Shown: piece after piece, positions 16,424-24,351 of the stretch | Layout of the letters: each line of letters opens with the position of its first letter | How positions within the stretch are numbered: the stretch's first letter is position 1 | Made by a program: the position numbers and the translations under genes | Assembly: GCF_002205845.1 (NCBI RefSeq) | Contig: NZ_NISI01000021.1 | Coordinates: 1-35,390 of the forward strand | DNA from: Roseateles puraquae | GTDB lineage: Bacteria; Pseudomonadota; Gammaproteobacteria; Burkholderiales; Burkholderiaceae_C | Length of the DNA stretch: 35,390 bases | Direction of reading: 5' to 3' | Notes under the pieces: generated by a model | Databases searched by the model: none | Told to the model about the DNA's origin: nothing | The model's input: the letters and a program-made list of their open reading frames with translations, nothing else

Positions 16424-17544
16424 TGGTTCATCTCCCGGCTGACGATGTCGATCATTTCAAACATGAGGTCGAAGCCCGGCGGGTCGATGACCTGCTGGAG
16501 GTTCACGTCCACCGCGAGGCCCGCCTTCTGCGCGGAGGCGGCAAAGGCGTCGGTGTCACCCGTGCGGAAGCCCTGCTCCAGCGCCACGGCCTGCAGTGTC
16601 TTGTTGGCGGCCAATAGCTCCGCGAGGCGCTTGCCGCGTTCGTTCAGCGCCACCAGCACCCATTTGTTGACGATGGTGGGCTGGGGGTACATCAGCACCA
16701 TCTCGGGCCGCACGCCGCCCTTCAGGGCCTGGGCCACCATTTGCGCCTCGTAGATGAAGGTCAGCGGTGTCTTGCCCATGCCGATGGCGAGGTAGTCGTC
16801 GAAGGCGCCGTTGACGTAGTTCTCCTGGAAGCCCTGGCGCTTGAACAACTCCGCGAGTTGACCCGCGAGCTTCTGCGCCGTGGCGCGGTCGGCCACGACG
16901 TCGCCGTTCACGGCAGCCGAGGTCAGGGCAAGATACATGGCCGCGGAGTTGCTGCGGCGGATGTCGGTGGTGCTGACCAAGACGCTTCGAGAGACCGCGT
17001 AGTCGCCGCTGGCCTTCAGGTCGCGCCAGCGTTGCTTGGCGAGCATGGCCTGGGTGAGCTTTTCCATGTCCAGGCCGTAGACCTTGGGCGCCATCGGCTT
17101 GGCCATGCCGTTGGCCGCCAGCATCTTGGCAATCGGCTCCCACGAGGCCACCACCAGCGGGGTATGGAAGGGGGAAGTCTGCGTGGCCGCCTTGCCGGCC
17201 TTGCGGGCGGCATCGGCAATCATGTTGGCGGCCACCACGCCGCTGGCGATGAAGAAGTCGGGTTGGTCAGCCGTGCCGATCCTGGCCGCCATGTCGCGGC
17301 TGCCCACCCGGGCCACGTGCACCGGCAGCTTGGACTGCACCAGCACCTGCGTCACGCGGTCGTCCTTGAAGAAGGCCTCCACGTCGACGGCGATCAGGCC
17401 CTTCAGCGGCTCGGCGCTGGCAATGGCCACCTGTTCCTGCGCAATCTGGCGGGTGGCCTCGTTGCTGCGCAGGGCGAAGAAGAGGGCGCCGCCGAACAGC
17501 GCCAGCAGGACCAGGGTGCCGACCAGGCGTTTCGCATTGCTCAT
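16420..17544 (-). CDS. Membrane-anchored solute-binding-like protein, function unknown
   Basis: 374 residues from ATG 17544; AAAGGAG lies about 15 bases upstream and the open frame extends another 22 codons. An N-terminal helix (residues 7-25, uncleaved-looking) anchors it in the inner membrane facing the periplasm. The remainder has the look of a class II periplasmic binding fold: PDFFIASGVVAANMI, SPFHTPLVVASWEPIAKML, STTDIRRSNSAAMYLALTS, MVLMYPQPTIVNKWVLVAL and a C-terminal EQGFRTGD. I infer homology to substrate-binding proteins from these blocks, not from a search. First gene of the four-gene telA unit; its stop overlaps the next start by 4 bases. Divergent from pyrC with 71 bases between. 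Confidence 0.8.
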   Translation of the reverse strand: MSNAKRLVGTLVLLALFGGALFFALRSNEATRQIAQEQVAIASAEPLKGLIAVDVEAFFKDDRVTQVLVQSKLPVHVARVGSRDMAARIGTADQPDFFIASGVVAANMIADAARKAGKAATQTSPFHTPLVVASWEPIAKMLAANGMAKPMAPKVYGLDMEKLTQAMLAKQRWRDLKASGDYAVSRSVLVSTTDIRRSNSAAMYLALTSAAVNGDVVADRATAQKLAGQLAELFKRQGFQENYVNGAFDDYLAIGMGKTPLTFIYEAQMVAQALKGGVRPEMVLMYPQPTIVNKWVLVALNERGKRLAELLAANKTLQAVALEQGFRTGDTDAFAASAQKAGLAVDVNLQQVIDPPGFDLMFEMIDIVSREMNQ

Positions 17545-17615
17545 GATGGGGGGCGCAGTCTCCTTTTGTTTCAGGTGCGGAGTGTGCATCCTTCCGGCGA
17601 CGACAATCACACCCC

Positions 17616-18650
17616 ATGAGTGACATCCTTACCCTCACCCGACCTGACGACTGGCACTTGCACCTGCGTGACGAGGCCGCGCTCAAGAGCGTGCTGCCCT
17701 ACACCGCACGCCAGTTCGCCCGTGCCATCGTCATGCCCAACCTGCGCCCGCCGGTCACCACCGCCGCGCAGGCCGTGGCCTACCGTGAGCGCATCCTGGC
17801 GGCCCTGCCGGAAGGCCTGAGCTTCCAGCCGCTGATGACGATGTACCTCACCGACAACACCTCGCCCGACGAGATCAAGCGCGCGCGGGACGCGGGTGTC
17901 GTCGCGCTCAAGCTCTACCCGGCGGGCGCCACGACCAACAGCGATGCCGGCGTGACCGACCTCCGCAAGACCTACAAGACGCTGGAGGCCATGCAGCGCG
18001 AGGGCCTGCTCTTCCTGGTGCATGGCGAGGTGACCGACCCCGAGATCGACATCTTCGACCGCGAAGCCGTGTTCGTGGACCGCGTCATGACGCCGCTGCG
18101 CGCGGCCATGCCCGAGCTGAAGGTGGTGTTCGAGCACATCACCACCAAGGAAGCCGCGCAGTACGTGACCGAAGCCGACCGCTTCACGGCCGCCACCATC
18201 ACGCCGCAGCACCTGCTCTACAACCGCAACGCCATCTTCACCGGCGGCCTGCGCCCGCATTACTACTGCCTGCCCGTGCTCAAACGCGAGGAGCACCGCC
18301 TGGCGCTGCTGAAGGCCGCGGGCTCTGGAAGCCCCAAGTTCTTCCTGGGCACCGACAGCGCCCCCCACGCGGCCCAGCTCAAGGAAAACTCGGTCTGCGG
18401 CGCGGGTTGCTTCACGGCCATCTCGGCGCTGGAGCTGTATGCCGAGGCGTTTGAAGCCATCGGCGCGCTCGACAAGCTCGATGCCTTCGCCGGCCATCAC
18501 GGCCCCGACTTCTACGGCCTGCCGCGCAACACCGGCACCGTCACGCTCAAGCGCGAGCCCTGGACCCTGCCCACGGCCGTGCCCTTCGGCGAGGCGCAGC
18601 TCAAGCCCCTGCGTGGCGGCGAGACCCTGAACTGGAAACTGATTGCATGA
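17616..18650 (+). CDS. pyrC: Dihydroorotase (class II, PyrC)
   Basis: 344 residues from ATG 17616. Catalyses the reversible cyclisation of N-carbamoyl-L-aspartate to dihydroorotate in pyrimidine synthesis. All zinc-site residues are present: His14 and His16 (WHLHLRD), carboxylated Lys99 ([14 protein letters not shown]), His136 (FLVHGEV), His174 (VFEHITT) and Asp247 (GTDSAPH). Length and motifs fit the E. coli-type short enzyme (about 348). No clear Shine-Dalgarno precedes the start. Its stop overlaps the next gene by 4 bases (ATGA at 18647-18650), and it heads a five-gene run of overlapping plus-strand genes. Confidence 0.97.
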   Translation: MSDILTLTRPDDWHLHLRDEAALKSVLPYTARQFARAIVMPNLRPPVTTAAQAVAYRERILAALPEGLSFQPLMTMYLTDNTSPDEIKRARDAGVVALKLYPAGATTNSDAGVTDLRKTYKTLEAMQREGLLFLVHGEVTDPEIDIFDREAVFVDRVMTPLRAAMPELKVVFEHITTKEAAQYVTEADRFTAATITPQHLLYNRNAIFTGGLRPHYYCLPVLKREEHRLALLKAAGSGSPKFFLGTDSAPHAAQLKENSVCGAGCFTAISALELYAEAFEAIGALDKLDAFAGHHGPDFYGLPRNTGTVTLKREPWTLPTAVPFGEAQLKPLRGGETLNWKLIA

Positions 18651-19786
18651 ATCCCGTGAGCTCCAAGAAAGTCGCCTTCCTGGTCGACTTCGACAACGTC
18701 GCGACCGACGTGATCGAACAGGCACTCAACGCGGTGTTCAAGGACTACGGCGCCGCCCATATCCGCCGCGCCTACTGCAACGCGGAGCAGGCGCTGCGCG
18801 AGCAGCACTTCCTCAAGCGCCTGGGCCTGCGCGCCATCGTGAACCTGGCCATCGGCAAGAACTCGACCGACATCGCGCTGGCCGTCGATGCGATGGAGCT
18901 GGCCATCAGCGAGAAGCCCGACGTCATCGTGCTGGTGTCGTCGGACAGCGACTTTGCCCCGCTGGTGCTGCGCCTGCGCGAGAAGGGCGCCTGGCTGCGC
19001 GGCTTCGGCCAGTACGGCAAGACGGGCGACGGCGTGATCCAGATCTACGACCAGTTCAATGAACTCGCCCACGGTGCCGGCCGCGGCCGGGAAGCGGCAC
19101 CGGCCAAGCCGGCGGGGGGCGGGCGGGGCAGCCGGCGCGGCGGTGGCCGCGGTGCGGGTGGTCGCCCGCAGGCGGAGGCGCCGCGCAGCCCCGCGCCACA
19201 GCGCCCGCCACGCGCCGAGGCGGTGGCGGCGCTGCCGCAGCCGCCGGAGGCGGACGTGCTGGACGCGGCCGTTGCGCCGATGCCGGTGTTGGATGCGCCG
19301 GCCGTGGCCGAGGCGGTCGCCACGCCCGCGCCTGCCAAGGGGGCGAAGCCCGCTGGCAAGGCGGCCGGCAAGGCCGCTGGCAAGACCGCGCGCAAGACCG
19401 CGGCGCCTGTGGCTGTGGCTGCCGAGGAGACCGCCCAGGTCGCCGTGGCGACCCCCGCGCGCCAGCCGGCCGGCAAGTCAGAGGCCAAGGCGGAATCCAA
19501 GCCGGCGTCCAAGCCCACCGCGAAGGCGCCCGCGGCTCAAAAAGCGCCTGCAGCCGCCGAGAGCCCGCAGGTTGCCGCCGCCAAGGAAATCAATGCCATC
19601 CTGGCCTTGTTGCCCAAGCTGGCCGATGGTCAATGGCATGAGCTGGGCGCGGCTGCCAAGGTGTTGAAGGAGGCGGGCCTGCTTCCCAAGACGGCGCCGT
19701 CGACCAAGCTGTTCCGCAAGCATCCGCAGGCCTTCGAACTGGCGCCCGAGAAGAACCCCAACCGGGTGCGCTTCGGCCACGGATGA
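18647..19786 (+). CDS. NYN-domain (LabA/DUF88-type) putative RNase with low-complexity linker
   Basis: 379 residues from ATG 18647, inside the ATGA overlap with pyrC. Residues 8-145 are a NYN (PIN-like) nuclease domain with the acidic site complete: Asp14 and Asp16 (LVDFDNV), Asp75 and Asp81 ([11 protein letters not shown]), Asp100 and Asp102 ([11 protein letters not shown]). Residues about 150-305 are a low-complexity Gly/Arg-rich then Ala/Lys/Pro-rich linker with AGK repeats, likely disordered and nucleic-acid-binding. The last 65 residues ([20 protein letters not shown] to VRFGHG) form a small winged-helix-like (OST-HTH-like) domain. NYN proteins cut or process RNA; the target here is unknown. 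It overlaps the DUF3025 gene by 4 bases. Confidence 0.9.
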   Translation: MNPVSSKKVAFLVDFDNVATDVIEQALNAVFKDYGAAHIRRAYCNAEQALREQHFLKRLGLRAIVNLAIGKNSTDIALAVDAMELAISEKPDVIVLVSSDSDFAPLVLRLREKGAWLRGFGQYGKTGDGVIQIYDQFNELAHGAGRGREAAPAKPAGGGRGSRRGGGRGAGGRPQAEAPRSPAPQRPPRAEAVAALPQPPEADVLDAAVAPMPVLDAPAVAEAVATPAPAKGAKPAGKAAGKAAGKTARKTAAPVAVAAEETAQVAVATPARQPAGKSEAKAESKPASKPTAKAPAAQKAPAAAESPQVAAAKEINAILALLPKLADGQWHELGAAAKVLKEAGLLPKTAPSTKLFRKHPQAFELAPEKNPNRVRFGHG

Positions 19787-20493
19787 TCGACCCCGACTGG
19801 GCCGCGCCGTGGTTCGCGCCCTATGCGGGTGTGGGCGAGCCGGTGCTGGCCCGGCTGCGTGCCGGCCAGCCCGTGTACGCGGCGCTGGCACATCCGCGCT
19901 TCGAGCCGGACGGCGCGCGGCAACCCGCTGATGAAGGCTATGAGGCCTATGTCGCCCGCACCGGCCGTGTGCCCACGCGGCACAACGCCCACGACCTCTT
20001 CAATGGCCTGGTCTGGCTGCGCAACCCGGTTTTCAAGCGGGCCCTGAACGAGGCCCACCAGACGGCGCCGCCCGCACCTGCCGGTCGCCGTGGCCCTGTG
20101 CGGGATGCGCTGACGCTGCTGGACGAGAGCGGCATCTTGCTGGTGGCTCCGGCGCCCCTGCGGGCCGCATTGCGCGCGCAGGATTGGCCCGCTGTGTTCA
20201 TCTGGGGCCGCACGGCGTGGCAGGGCGCGCAGATGCGCATCGTGGGGCATGCGCTGCTGGAGAAACTGCTGCAGCCCCGCAAGGCCTGGTGTGCCCGCGT
20301 GCTGTTCGTGGACGACCTGGATGCCCCGGCACTGCCGGCCGACCTGTCGCCGGGCTTGCTGCCGCCACTGCCGGTGCTGGGCATCCCGGGTTGGTGGCCC
20401 GCGAATGAGGAGGAGGGCTTCTACGCAGACGACCGGGTCTTCCGGCCAAAGCGGCTAGCATCGGCGCCCGCCACGGGAGGTTTCGCTTGTTGA
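19783..20493 (+). CDS. DUF3025 domain-containing protein
   Basis: 236 residues from ATG 19783, in an ATGA overlap with the NYN gene. The DUF3025 domain is recognisable by the block HNAHDLFNGLVWLRNPVFKRALN (about 66-88) and by SGILLVAP, VFIWGRTAW and LPVLGIPGWWPANEEEGFYADDRVFRP near the C-terminus. No signal peptide or membrane helix; probably cytoplasmic. The domain has no established function. Its stop abuts the start of the protease gene (TGATG). Confidence 0.9.
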   Translation: MIDPDWAAPWFAPYAGVGEPVLARLRAGQPVYAALAHPRFEPDGARQPADEGYEAYVARTGRVPTRHNAHDLFNGLVWLRNPVFKRALNEAHQTAPPAPAGRRGPVRDALTLLDESGILLVAPAPLRAALRAQDWPAVFIWGRTAWQGAQMRIVGHALLEKLLQPRKAWCARVLFVDDLDAPALPADLSPGLLPPLPVLGIPGWWPANEEEGFYADDRVFRPKRLASAPATGGFAC

Positions 20494-21860
20494 TGAAGTC
20501 CTGTTTGAAGCCGCTGCTCGGCCTGGCTCTCGCGGGCCTGGCTGCCCTCGCTGCCGCACAGACGGCGCCGCCCGCCACGCCGCCTGCCCCGCCTGTGGCC
20601 ACGCCTGCGCAGCCGCCGAACGTGTCGGCCAGCGCCCGGCGGCTGTACGAGCGCAGCAAAGCCCAGCTGCTGCAGATCCGCACCCTGCTCAAGACGCAGG
20701 ACAGCCAGGCCTCCGTGGGCTCGGGCTTTCTCGTCAGCGACGACGGCCATGTGGTGACCAACTACCACGTCATCAGCCAGTTCGCGCTCGAGCCTGACAA
20801 CTTCCGCCTGCGCTACGCCACGACCGACGGGCAAAGCGGGGCGCTGGAGCTGCTCGACTTCGATGCCCGCCGCGACCTGGCGCTGCTGCGCGCGGTGGAC
20901 GACGGCAAGGGCGGCGGCCTCAAGGGCCGTGGCGCGCTGGCCTTCCGGCCGCAGAGCCAGCCGCTGGCCAAGGGGGAGCGCATCTACTCGATGGGCAATC
21001 CGCATGACGTTGCCTTCGCCGTGGTGGAGGGCAATTACAACGGGTTGGTGGAGCGCAGCTTCGATCCGCTCATCTACTACGCGGGCGGCATCAACCCCGG
21101 CATGAGCGGCGGCCCGGTGCTGGACGAAGACGGCTTCGTGGTGGGCGTCAATGTGTCGACCATGTTGTTCGCACAGCAGGTGAGCTTCCTGGTGCCGGGC
21201 GAATTTGCGGCCGATCTCGTCAAGCGCAGCCTCGGTGCCAAGCCCATCCGCGCGGCCGCCTGGAGCCGGCTGCGTGACCAGCTGGCCCGCTACCAGGACG
21301 AGCTCGTCACGCGCTTCCTGGCCATGCCCTGGGAGAGCGCCAACAACGACCGCTACCGCCTGCCGGTGCCCAAGCAGGACTTCATGCGTTGCTGGGGCCG
21401 CGGGACCCCGGCTGACACCAAGGGCCTGGACTTCGAGCGCTCGCAGTGCCGCATGGACCACGCGCTCTTCGTGAGCGGCAACCTGCAGACGGGCTGGCTG
21501 GACATGTCGCACGAGGCCTACGACGGCAGCAAGCTGGGCGCGCTGCGCTTTGCGCGGCAGTATTCCGGGAGCTTTCGCAATGAGCGCCTGGGCATTGCCG
21601 ACAAGTCCCGCACCGCGCCCTACTGCAAGGAGCAGTTCGTCGACCGCGACGGCCTGCCGCTGCGGGCTGTGGTGTGCCTGCGCGCCTACCGCAAGCTCGA
21701 AGGCCTGCATGACCTCAGTGTGCTGGTCACGACGGTGGACGCCTCCACGCAGGGCGCCCTGGGGCGGTTCGATGCCCGGGGCGTGAGTTTTGACAACGCG
21801 CTCAAGCTGGCGGCGCATTACCTGGAGGGCTTCGCGTGGACGAACAGCAAAGCCAAGTGA
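20493..21860 (+). CDS. Exported trypsin-like serine protease with uncharacterised C-terminal domain
   Basis: 455 residues from ATG 20493, which overlaps the preceding TGA by one base; TTG codons at 20487 and 20490 are nearer to GGGAGG (20475-20480) and could be used instead. A signal peptide (about 1-22, cleavage at AAA-QT) precedes a Pro/Ala linker. Residues 55-240 are an S1-type (HtrA-like) protease domain: His92 (TNYHVISQ), Asp128 (DARRDLALL), Ser205 (NPGMSGGPVL). No PDZ domain is apparent. Instead about 215 residues with four Cys (MRCWGRGTPADTK to HYLEGFA) follow, which I do not recognise. Probably a periplasmic protease with its own substrate domain. It overlaps the FHA gene by 25 bases. 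Confidence 0.88.
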   Translation: MKSCLKPLLGLALAGLAALAAAQTAPPATPPAPPVATPAQPPNVSASARRLYERSKAQLLQIRTLLKTQDSQASVGSGFLVSDDGHVVTNYHVISQFALEPDNFRLRYATTDGQSGALELLDFDARRDLALLRAVDDGKGGGLKGRGALAFRPQSQPLAKGERIYSMGNPHDVAFAVVEGNYNGLVERSFDPLIYYAGGINPGMSGGPVLDEDGFVVGVNVSTMLFAQQVSFLVPGEFAADLVKRSLGAKPIRAAAWSRLRDQLARYQDELVTRFLAMPWESANNDRYRLPVPKQDFMRCWGRGTPADTKGLDFERSQCRMDHALFVSGNLQTGWLDMSHEAYDGSKLGALRFARQYSGSFRNERLGIADKSRTAPYCKEQFVDRDGLPLRAVVCLRAYRKLEGLHDLSVLVTTVDASTQGALGRFDARGVSFDNALKLAAHYLEGFAWTNSKAK

Positions 21861-22864
21861 TGCCGGCTGCCGAACCCCTGATGCCGCCGGCCGCGGTGGT
21901 GGAGCTGCTGGGCCGCGATGGCCGCGTCACGCTCGTGCAGCGGGTGGCCCGCTGGCCGGTGCGCATCGGCCGCTCGCCGGCCTGCGACATCGTGCTGGAC
22001 GACGCCCACCTCGCCGCCGAGCATGCCGAGCTGCACCTGCAGCCCGACGGCTCGGTCAGGCTCAAGCTGCTGCCCAGCCGCAATGGTGGCCAGGTCGGCA
22101 AGCAGCGGTTGAGTGGCGGTGATGAAGCCGCGCTGCCTGCGGGTGGTGCTTTCCAGCTGGCCGGTTGTGCGCTGCGGCTGCGCACGGCCGCCGACCCGCT
22201 GCCGGCAGAACATCTGCTGGTCGTTGACAAGGTGCGGCACTGGGCGCTGGTGCCGCTGCTGCTGCTGGTGATGTTGTTCATCCAGTGGGCGGACCGCTGG
22301 AGTTCGCTCGACCCCGATGCGCGCTGGGTCGACTACGCCTCGCCGCTGCTCGGGCCGCTGGCCTTGGTGCTTGGCTGGGCGGGGCTGTGGTCGTTGGCAA
22401 GCCAGTTGTTCCAGCATCGCTTCCCGTTCACGGCGCACCTGCGGCGGGTGCTGGTGGTCGTCGTCGCACTGCAGGTGCTGGAGTGGGTGTTGCCCACCAT
22501 CGCCTATGCGCTGTCCTGGCCGCGGCTGATGGTGGTCGAGGCCCTCAGCAACCCGGTGGCGGGCGCGTTGCTGGTGATCTGGCATACGCGGCTGGTATGG
22601 CCGGGCGCACGGCGCATCCTCGGCGGCGGCATTGCGGCACTGCTGCTGCTGTGGCTGGGCCTGCAGGTGGGCAATCGCCAGGAGCAGCAGTATGTGTTCG
22701 GGCCGCCCTACCTCGCCACGCTGCCGCCACCGGCCCTGCGCCTGGCGACACCGAAGCCGCCGGAGACGCTGATCGAATCGCTGCAGCCGTTGAAAGCGGA
22801 ACTCGCCCGCCAGGCCCGCAAGGACAACGAGGGGGCCGGCGACGATGACGGCGGCGGCGAGTAA
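21836..22864 (+). CDS. FHA-domain membrane protein
   Basis: 342 residues if started at GTG 21836, which has GGAGG about 8 bases upstream; ATG 21860 (TGATG with the protease stop) is an alternative that removes 8 residues. Residues 20-120 are a forkhead-associated domain: RIGRSPACDIVLDD (43-56), conserved His63 and the Asn in SRNGG; such domains bind phosphothreonine peptides. Then about five membrane helices (near 130-150, 165-190, 200-225, 240-260 and 265-280) and a cytoplasmic or periplasmic tail ending in a run of Asp/Gly/Glu. Ser/Thr kinases are not encoded nearby. Last gene of the pyrC-led unit; convergent with cysK. Confidence 0.88.
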   Translation: MDEQQSQVMPAAEPLMPPAAVVELLGRDGRVTLVQRVARWPVRIGRSPACDIVLDDAHLAAEHAELHLQPDGSVRLKLLPSRNGGQVGKQRLSGGDEAALPAGGAFQLAGCALRLRTAADPLPAEHLLVVDKVRHWALVPLLLLVMLFIQWADRWSSLDPDARWVDYASPLLGPLALVLGWAGLWSLASQLFQHRFPFTAHLRRVLVVVVALQVLEWVLPTIAYALSWPRLMVVEALSNPVAGALLVIWHTRLVWPGARRILGGGIAALLLLWLGLQVGNRQEQQYVFGPPYLATLPPPALRLATPKPPETLIESLQPLKAELARQARKDNEGAGDDDGGGE

Positions 22865-22882
22865 GCCGCCGCGTGGAGGGGC

Positions 22883-22904
22883 CCTGCCTCAGGCCTGAGG
22901 CAGG
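22883..22904. repeat. Perfect 22-bp palindrome between FHA gene and cysK
   Basis: CCTGCCTCAGG joined directly to CCTGAGGCAGG (a fully symmetric 22-bp palindrome) spans the cysK stop codon (22889-22891), between two convergent genes. It may serve as a two-way terminator stem, with the centre unpaired as a loop, though no T run flanks it, or it may be a protein-binding site. Confidence 0.5.
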
Positions 22905-23806
22905 AAGCCTTCCACCGACAGATAACGCTCGCCGGTGTCGTAGTTGAAGCCCAGCACGCGGCTGCCTGCCGGCAGGTCCGGCAGCTTCTGCGCGATCGCG
23001 GCCAGTGTCGCGCCGCTGGAGATGCCCACCAGCAGCCCCTCTTCACGGGCACAGCGACGGGCGTACTCGCGCGCCGCCTCGGCGTCGACCTGGATCACGC
23101 CGTCCAGCAGTGCGGTGTCCAGCACCGCGGGGATGAAGCCCGCGCCGATGCCCTGAATGGGGTGCGGGCTGGGCTGGCCACCGCTGATGACCGGGCTGGC
23201 GCTGGGTTCGACCGCGAACACCTTGAGCTGCGGCCAGGCCGCCTTGAGCACTTGCGCGCAGCCCGTGATGTGGCCGCCGGTGCCCACGCCCGTGATGATG
23301 GCGTCCAGGCCTTCGGGGAAGTCGCGCAGGATCTCCTGGGCCGTGGTCTTGACGTGGACGGCGGGGTTGGCGCCGTTCTCGAATTGCTGGGGAATCCAGG
23401 CGCCCGGGTGCTGCTCGGCCAGTTCGCGGGCCCGGGCAATGGCGCCCTTCATGCCCTTCTCGCGCGGCGTCAGGTCGAAGGTCGCGCCATAGGCCAGCAT
23501 CAGCCGGCGGCGCTCGACGCTCATGCTGTCGGGCATCACCAGGATGAGCTTGTAGCCCTTGACCGCGGCCACCATGGCCAGGCCCACGCCGGTGTTGCCC
23601 GAAGTCGGTTCGATGATGGTGCCACCCGGCTTGAGCAGGCCGCGGGCCTCGGCGTCTTCAATCATGGCCAACGCGATGCGGTCCTTGATCGACCCGCCCG
23701 GGTTGCTGCGCTCCGACTTCACCCACACCTCGGCCGCGCCGAACAGGCGCTGCAGCCGGATGTGGGGCGTATTGCCGATGGTGTCGAGGACGTTGCGTGC
23801 CTTCAT
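22889..23806 (-). CDS. Cysteine synthase (O-acetylserine sulfhydrylase, CysK/CysM type)
   Basis: 305 residues from ATG 23806; the open frame reaches 36 codons further into the rnpB gene, which argues against an earlier start. PLP enzyme that makes L-cysteine from O-acetyl-L-serine and sulfide. PLP Lys41 is in [10 protein letters not shown], substrate loop TSGNTG at 68-73, and the phosphate-binding GTGGH; KGMKGAI, the [16 protein letters not shown] loop and GISSGAT are also present. Short length (305) and these loops fit both CysK and the CysM branch; the KGMKGAI and QQF.N.ANP blocks favour CysK, so I give no symbol. It is divergent from rnpB, and its promoter lies within about 40 bases. Confidence 0.94.
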   Translation of the reverse strand: MKARNVLDTIGNTPHIRLQRLFGAAEVWVKSERSNPGGSIKDRIALAMIEDAEARGLLKPGGTIIEPTSGNTGVGLAMVAAVKGYKLILVMPDSMSVERRRLMLAYGATFDLTPREKGMKGAIARARELAEQHPGAWIPQQFENGANPAVHVKTTAQEILRDFPEGLDAIITGVGTGGHITGCAQVLKAAWPQLKVFAVEPSASPVISGGQPSPHPIQGIGAGFIPAVLDTALLDGVIQVDAEAAREYARRCAREEGLLVGISSGATLAAIAQKLPDLPAGSRVLGFNYDTGERYLSVEGFLPQA

Positions 23807-23845
23807 GCAGGGTCTCCTGTCGAATGTGCGGGGATAATCGCTAGT

Positions 23846-24174
23846 GTGAAGCAAGCCAGACCGCCGCTGGGGCAAGCATGGAAACATGGCCCTGGAGGAA
23901 GGTCCGGACTGCATAGAGCGGCGTAGCAGCTAACGGCTGCCCGGCGAAAGCCGAGGATCAGAGCAACAGAGACGAGTTTTGTCGGGCTCTGCCCGACAAA
24001 GGTGAAACGGGCAATCTCTACGCGCAGCAACACCAAGTAGGCCAGCGTTGATGCGGCTCGCAGAGCTGGCGGGTAGGTGGCACCGAGCCGGGCAGTGATG
24101 TCCGGCCCAGAGGAATGGCGGTCACGCCGGGGGCAACCCCGGTGCACAGAATCCGGCCTATCGGCTTGCTTCAC
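23846..24174 (+). ncRNA. rnpB: RNase P RNA, bacterial type A
   Basis: The catalytic RNA that removes tRNA 5' leaders. Hallmarks in order: P1 formed by GTGAAGCAAGCC (23846-23857) with GGCTTGCTTCAC (24163-24174), CR-I GAGGAAGGTCCGGACT (about 23895-23910), the long P12-type hairpin TTTGTCGGGC/GCCCGACAAA (23978-24000), and CR-V ACAGAATCCGGCCTA (24146-24160), with 24-base-scale spacing typical of proteobacteria. Direction follows from CR-I being at the 5' end. A GATAAT box at 23833-23838 fits a -10. A run of T (CTCTTTT) follows at the 3' end. Exact ends are estimated from P1. Confidence 0.96.
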
Positions 24175-24280
24175 TCTTTTCACGCAGCGGCAAACGGCAC
24201 AAGCGCGGCAAGCGTCACGGCTGGCACGCGCCAGCCCCTTCCCAGAGTACGCCGCAGCAACGACAGTCCAGTCAGAAATG

Positions 24281-24301
24281 AGACCTCGACAGGCGAGGTC
24301 T
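24281..24301 (+). terminator. Hairpin between rnpB and the chemoreceptor gene
   Basis: A perfect 8-bp stem AGACCTCG / CGAGGTCT with a five-base loop ACAGG lies in the 177-base gap between rnpB and the next gene, 50 bases before the start codon. No T tract follows, so it could be a weak terminator, a 5'-leader structure or processed leader. Role not established. Confidence 0.35.
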
Positions 24302-24351
24302 TGCGTGCGCGCCCAGAAGTGGGCGGCGCCCGCTGAGACAGGAGTTGTGCT

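Noticed and set aside
16420..17544. Part of an ABC importer
   Set aside because: No permease or ATPase gene is adjacent; the downstream genes are XpaC-like and TelA, so an importer is not supported.
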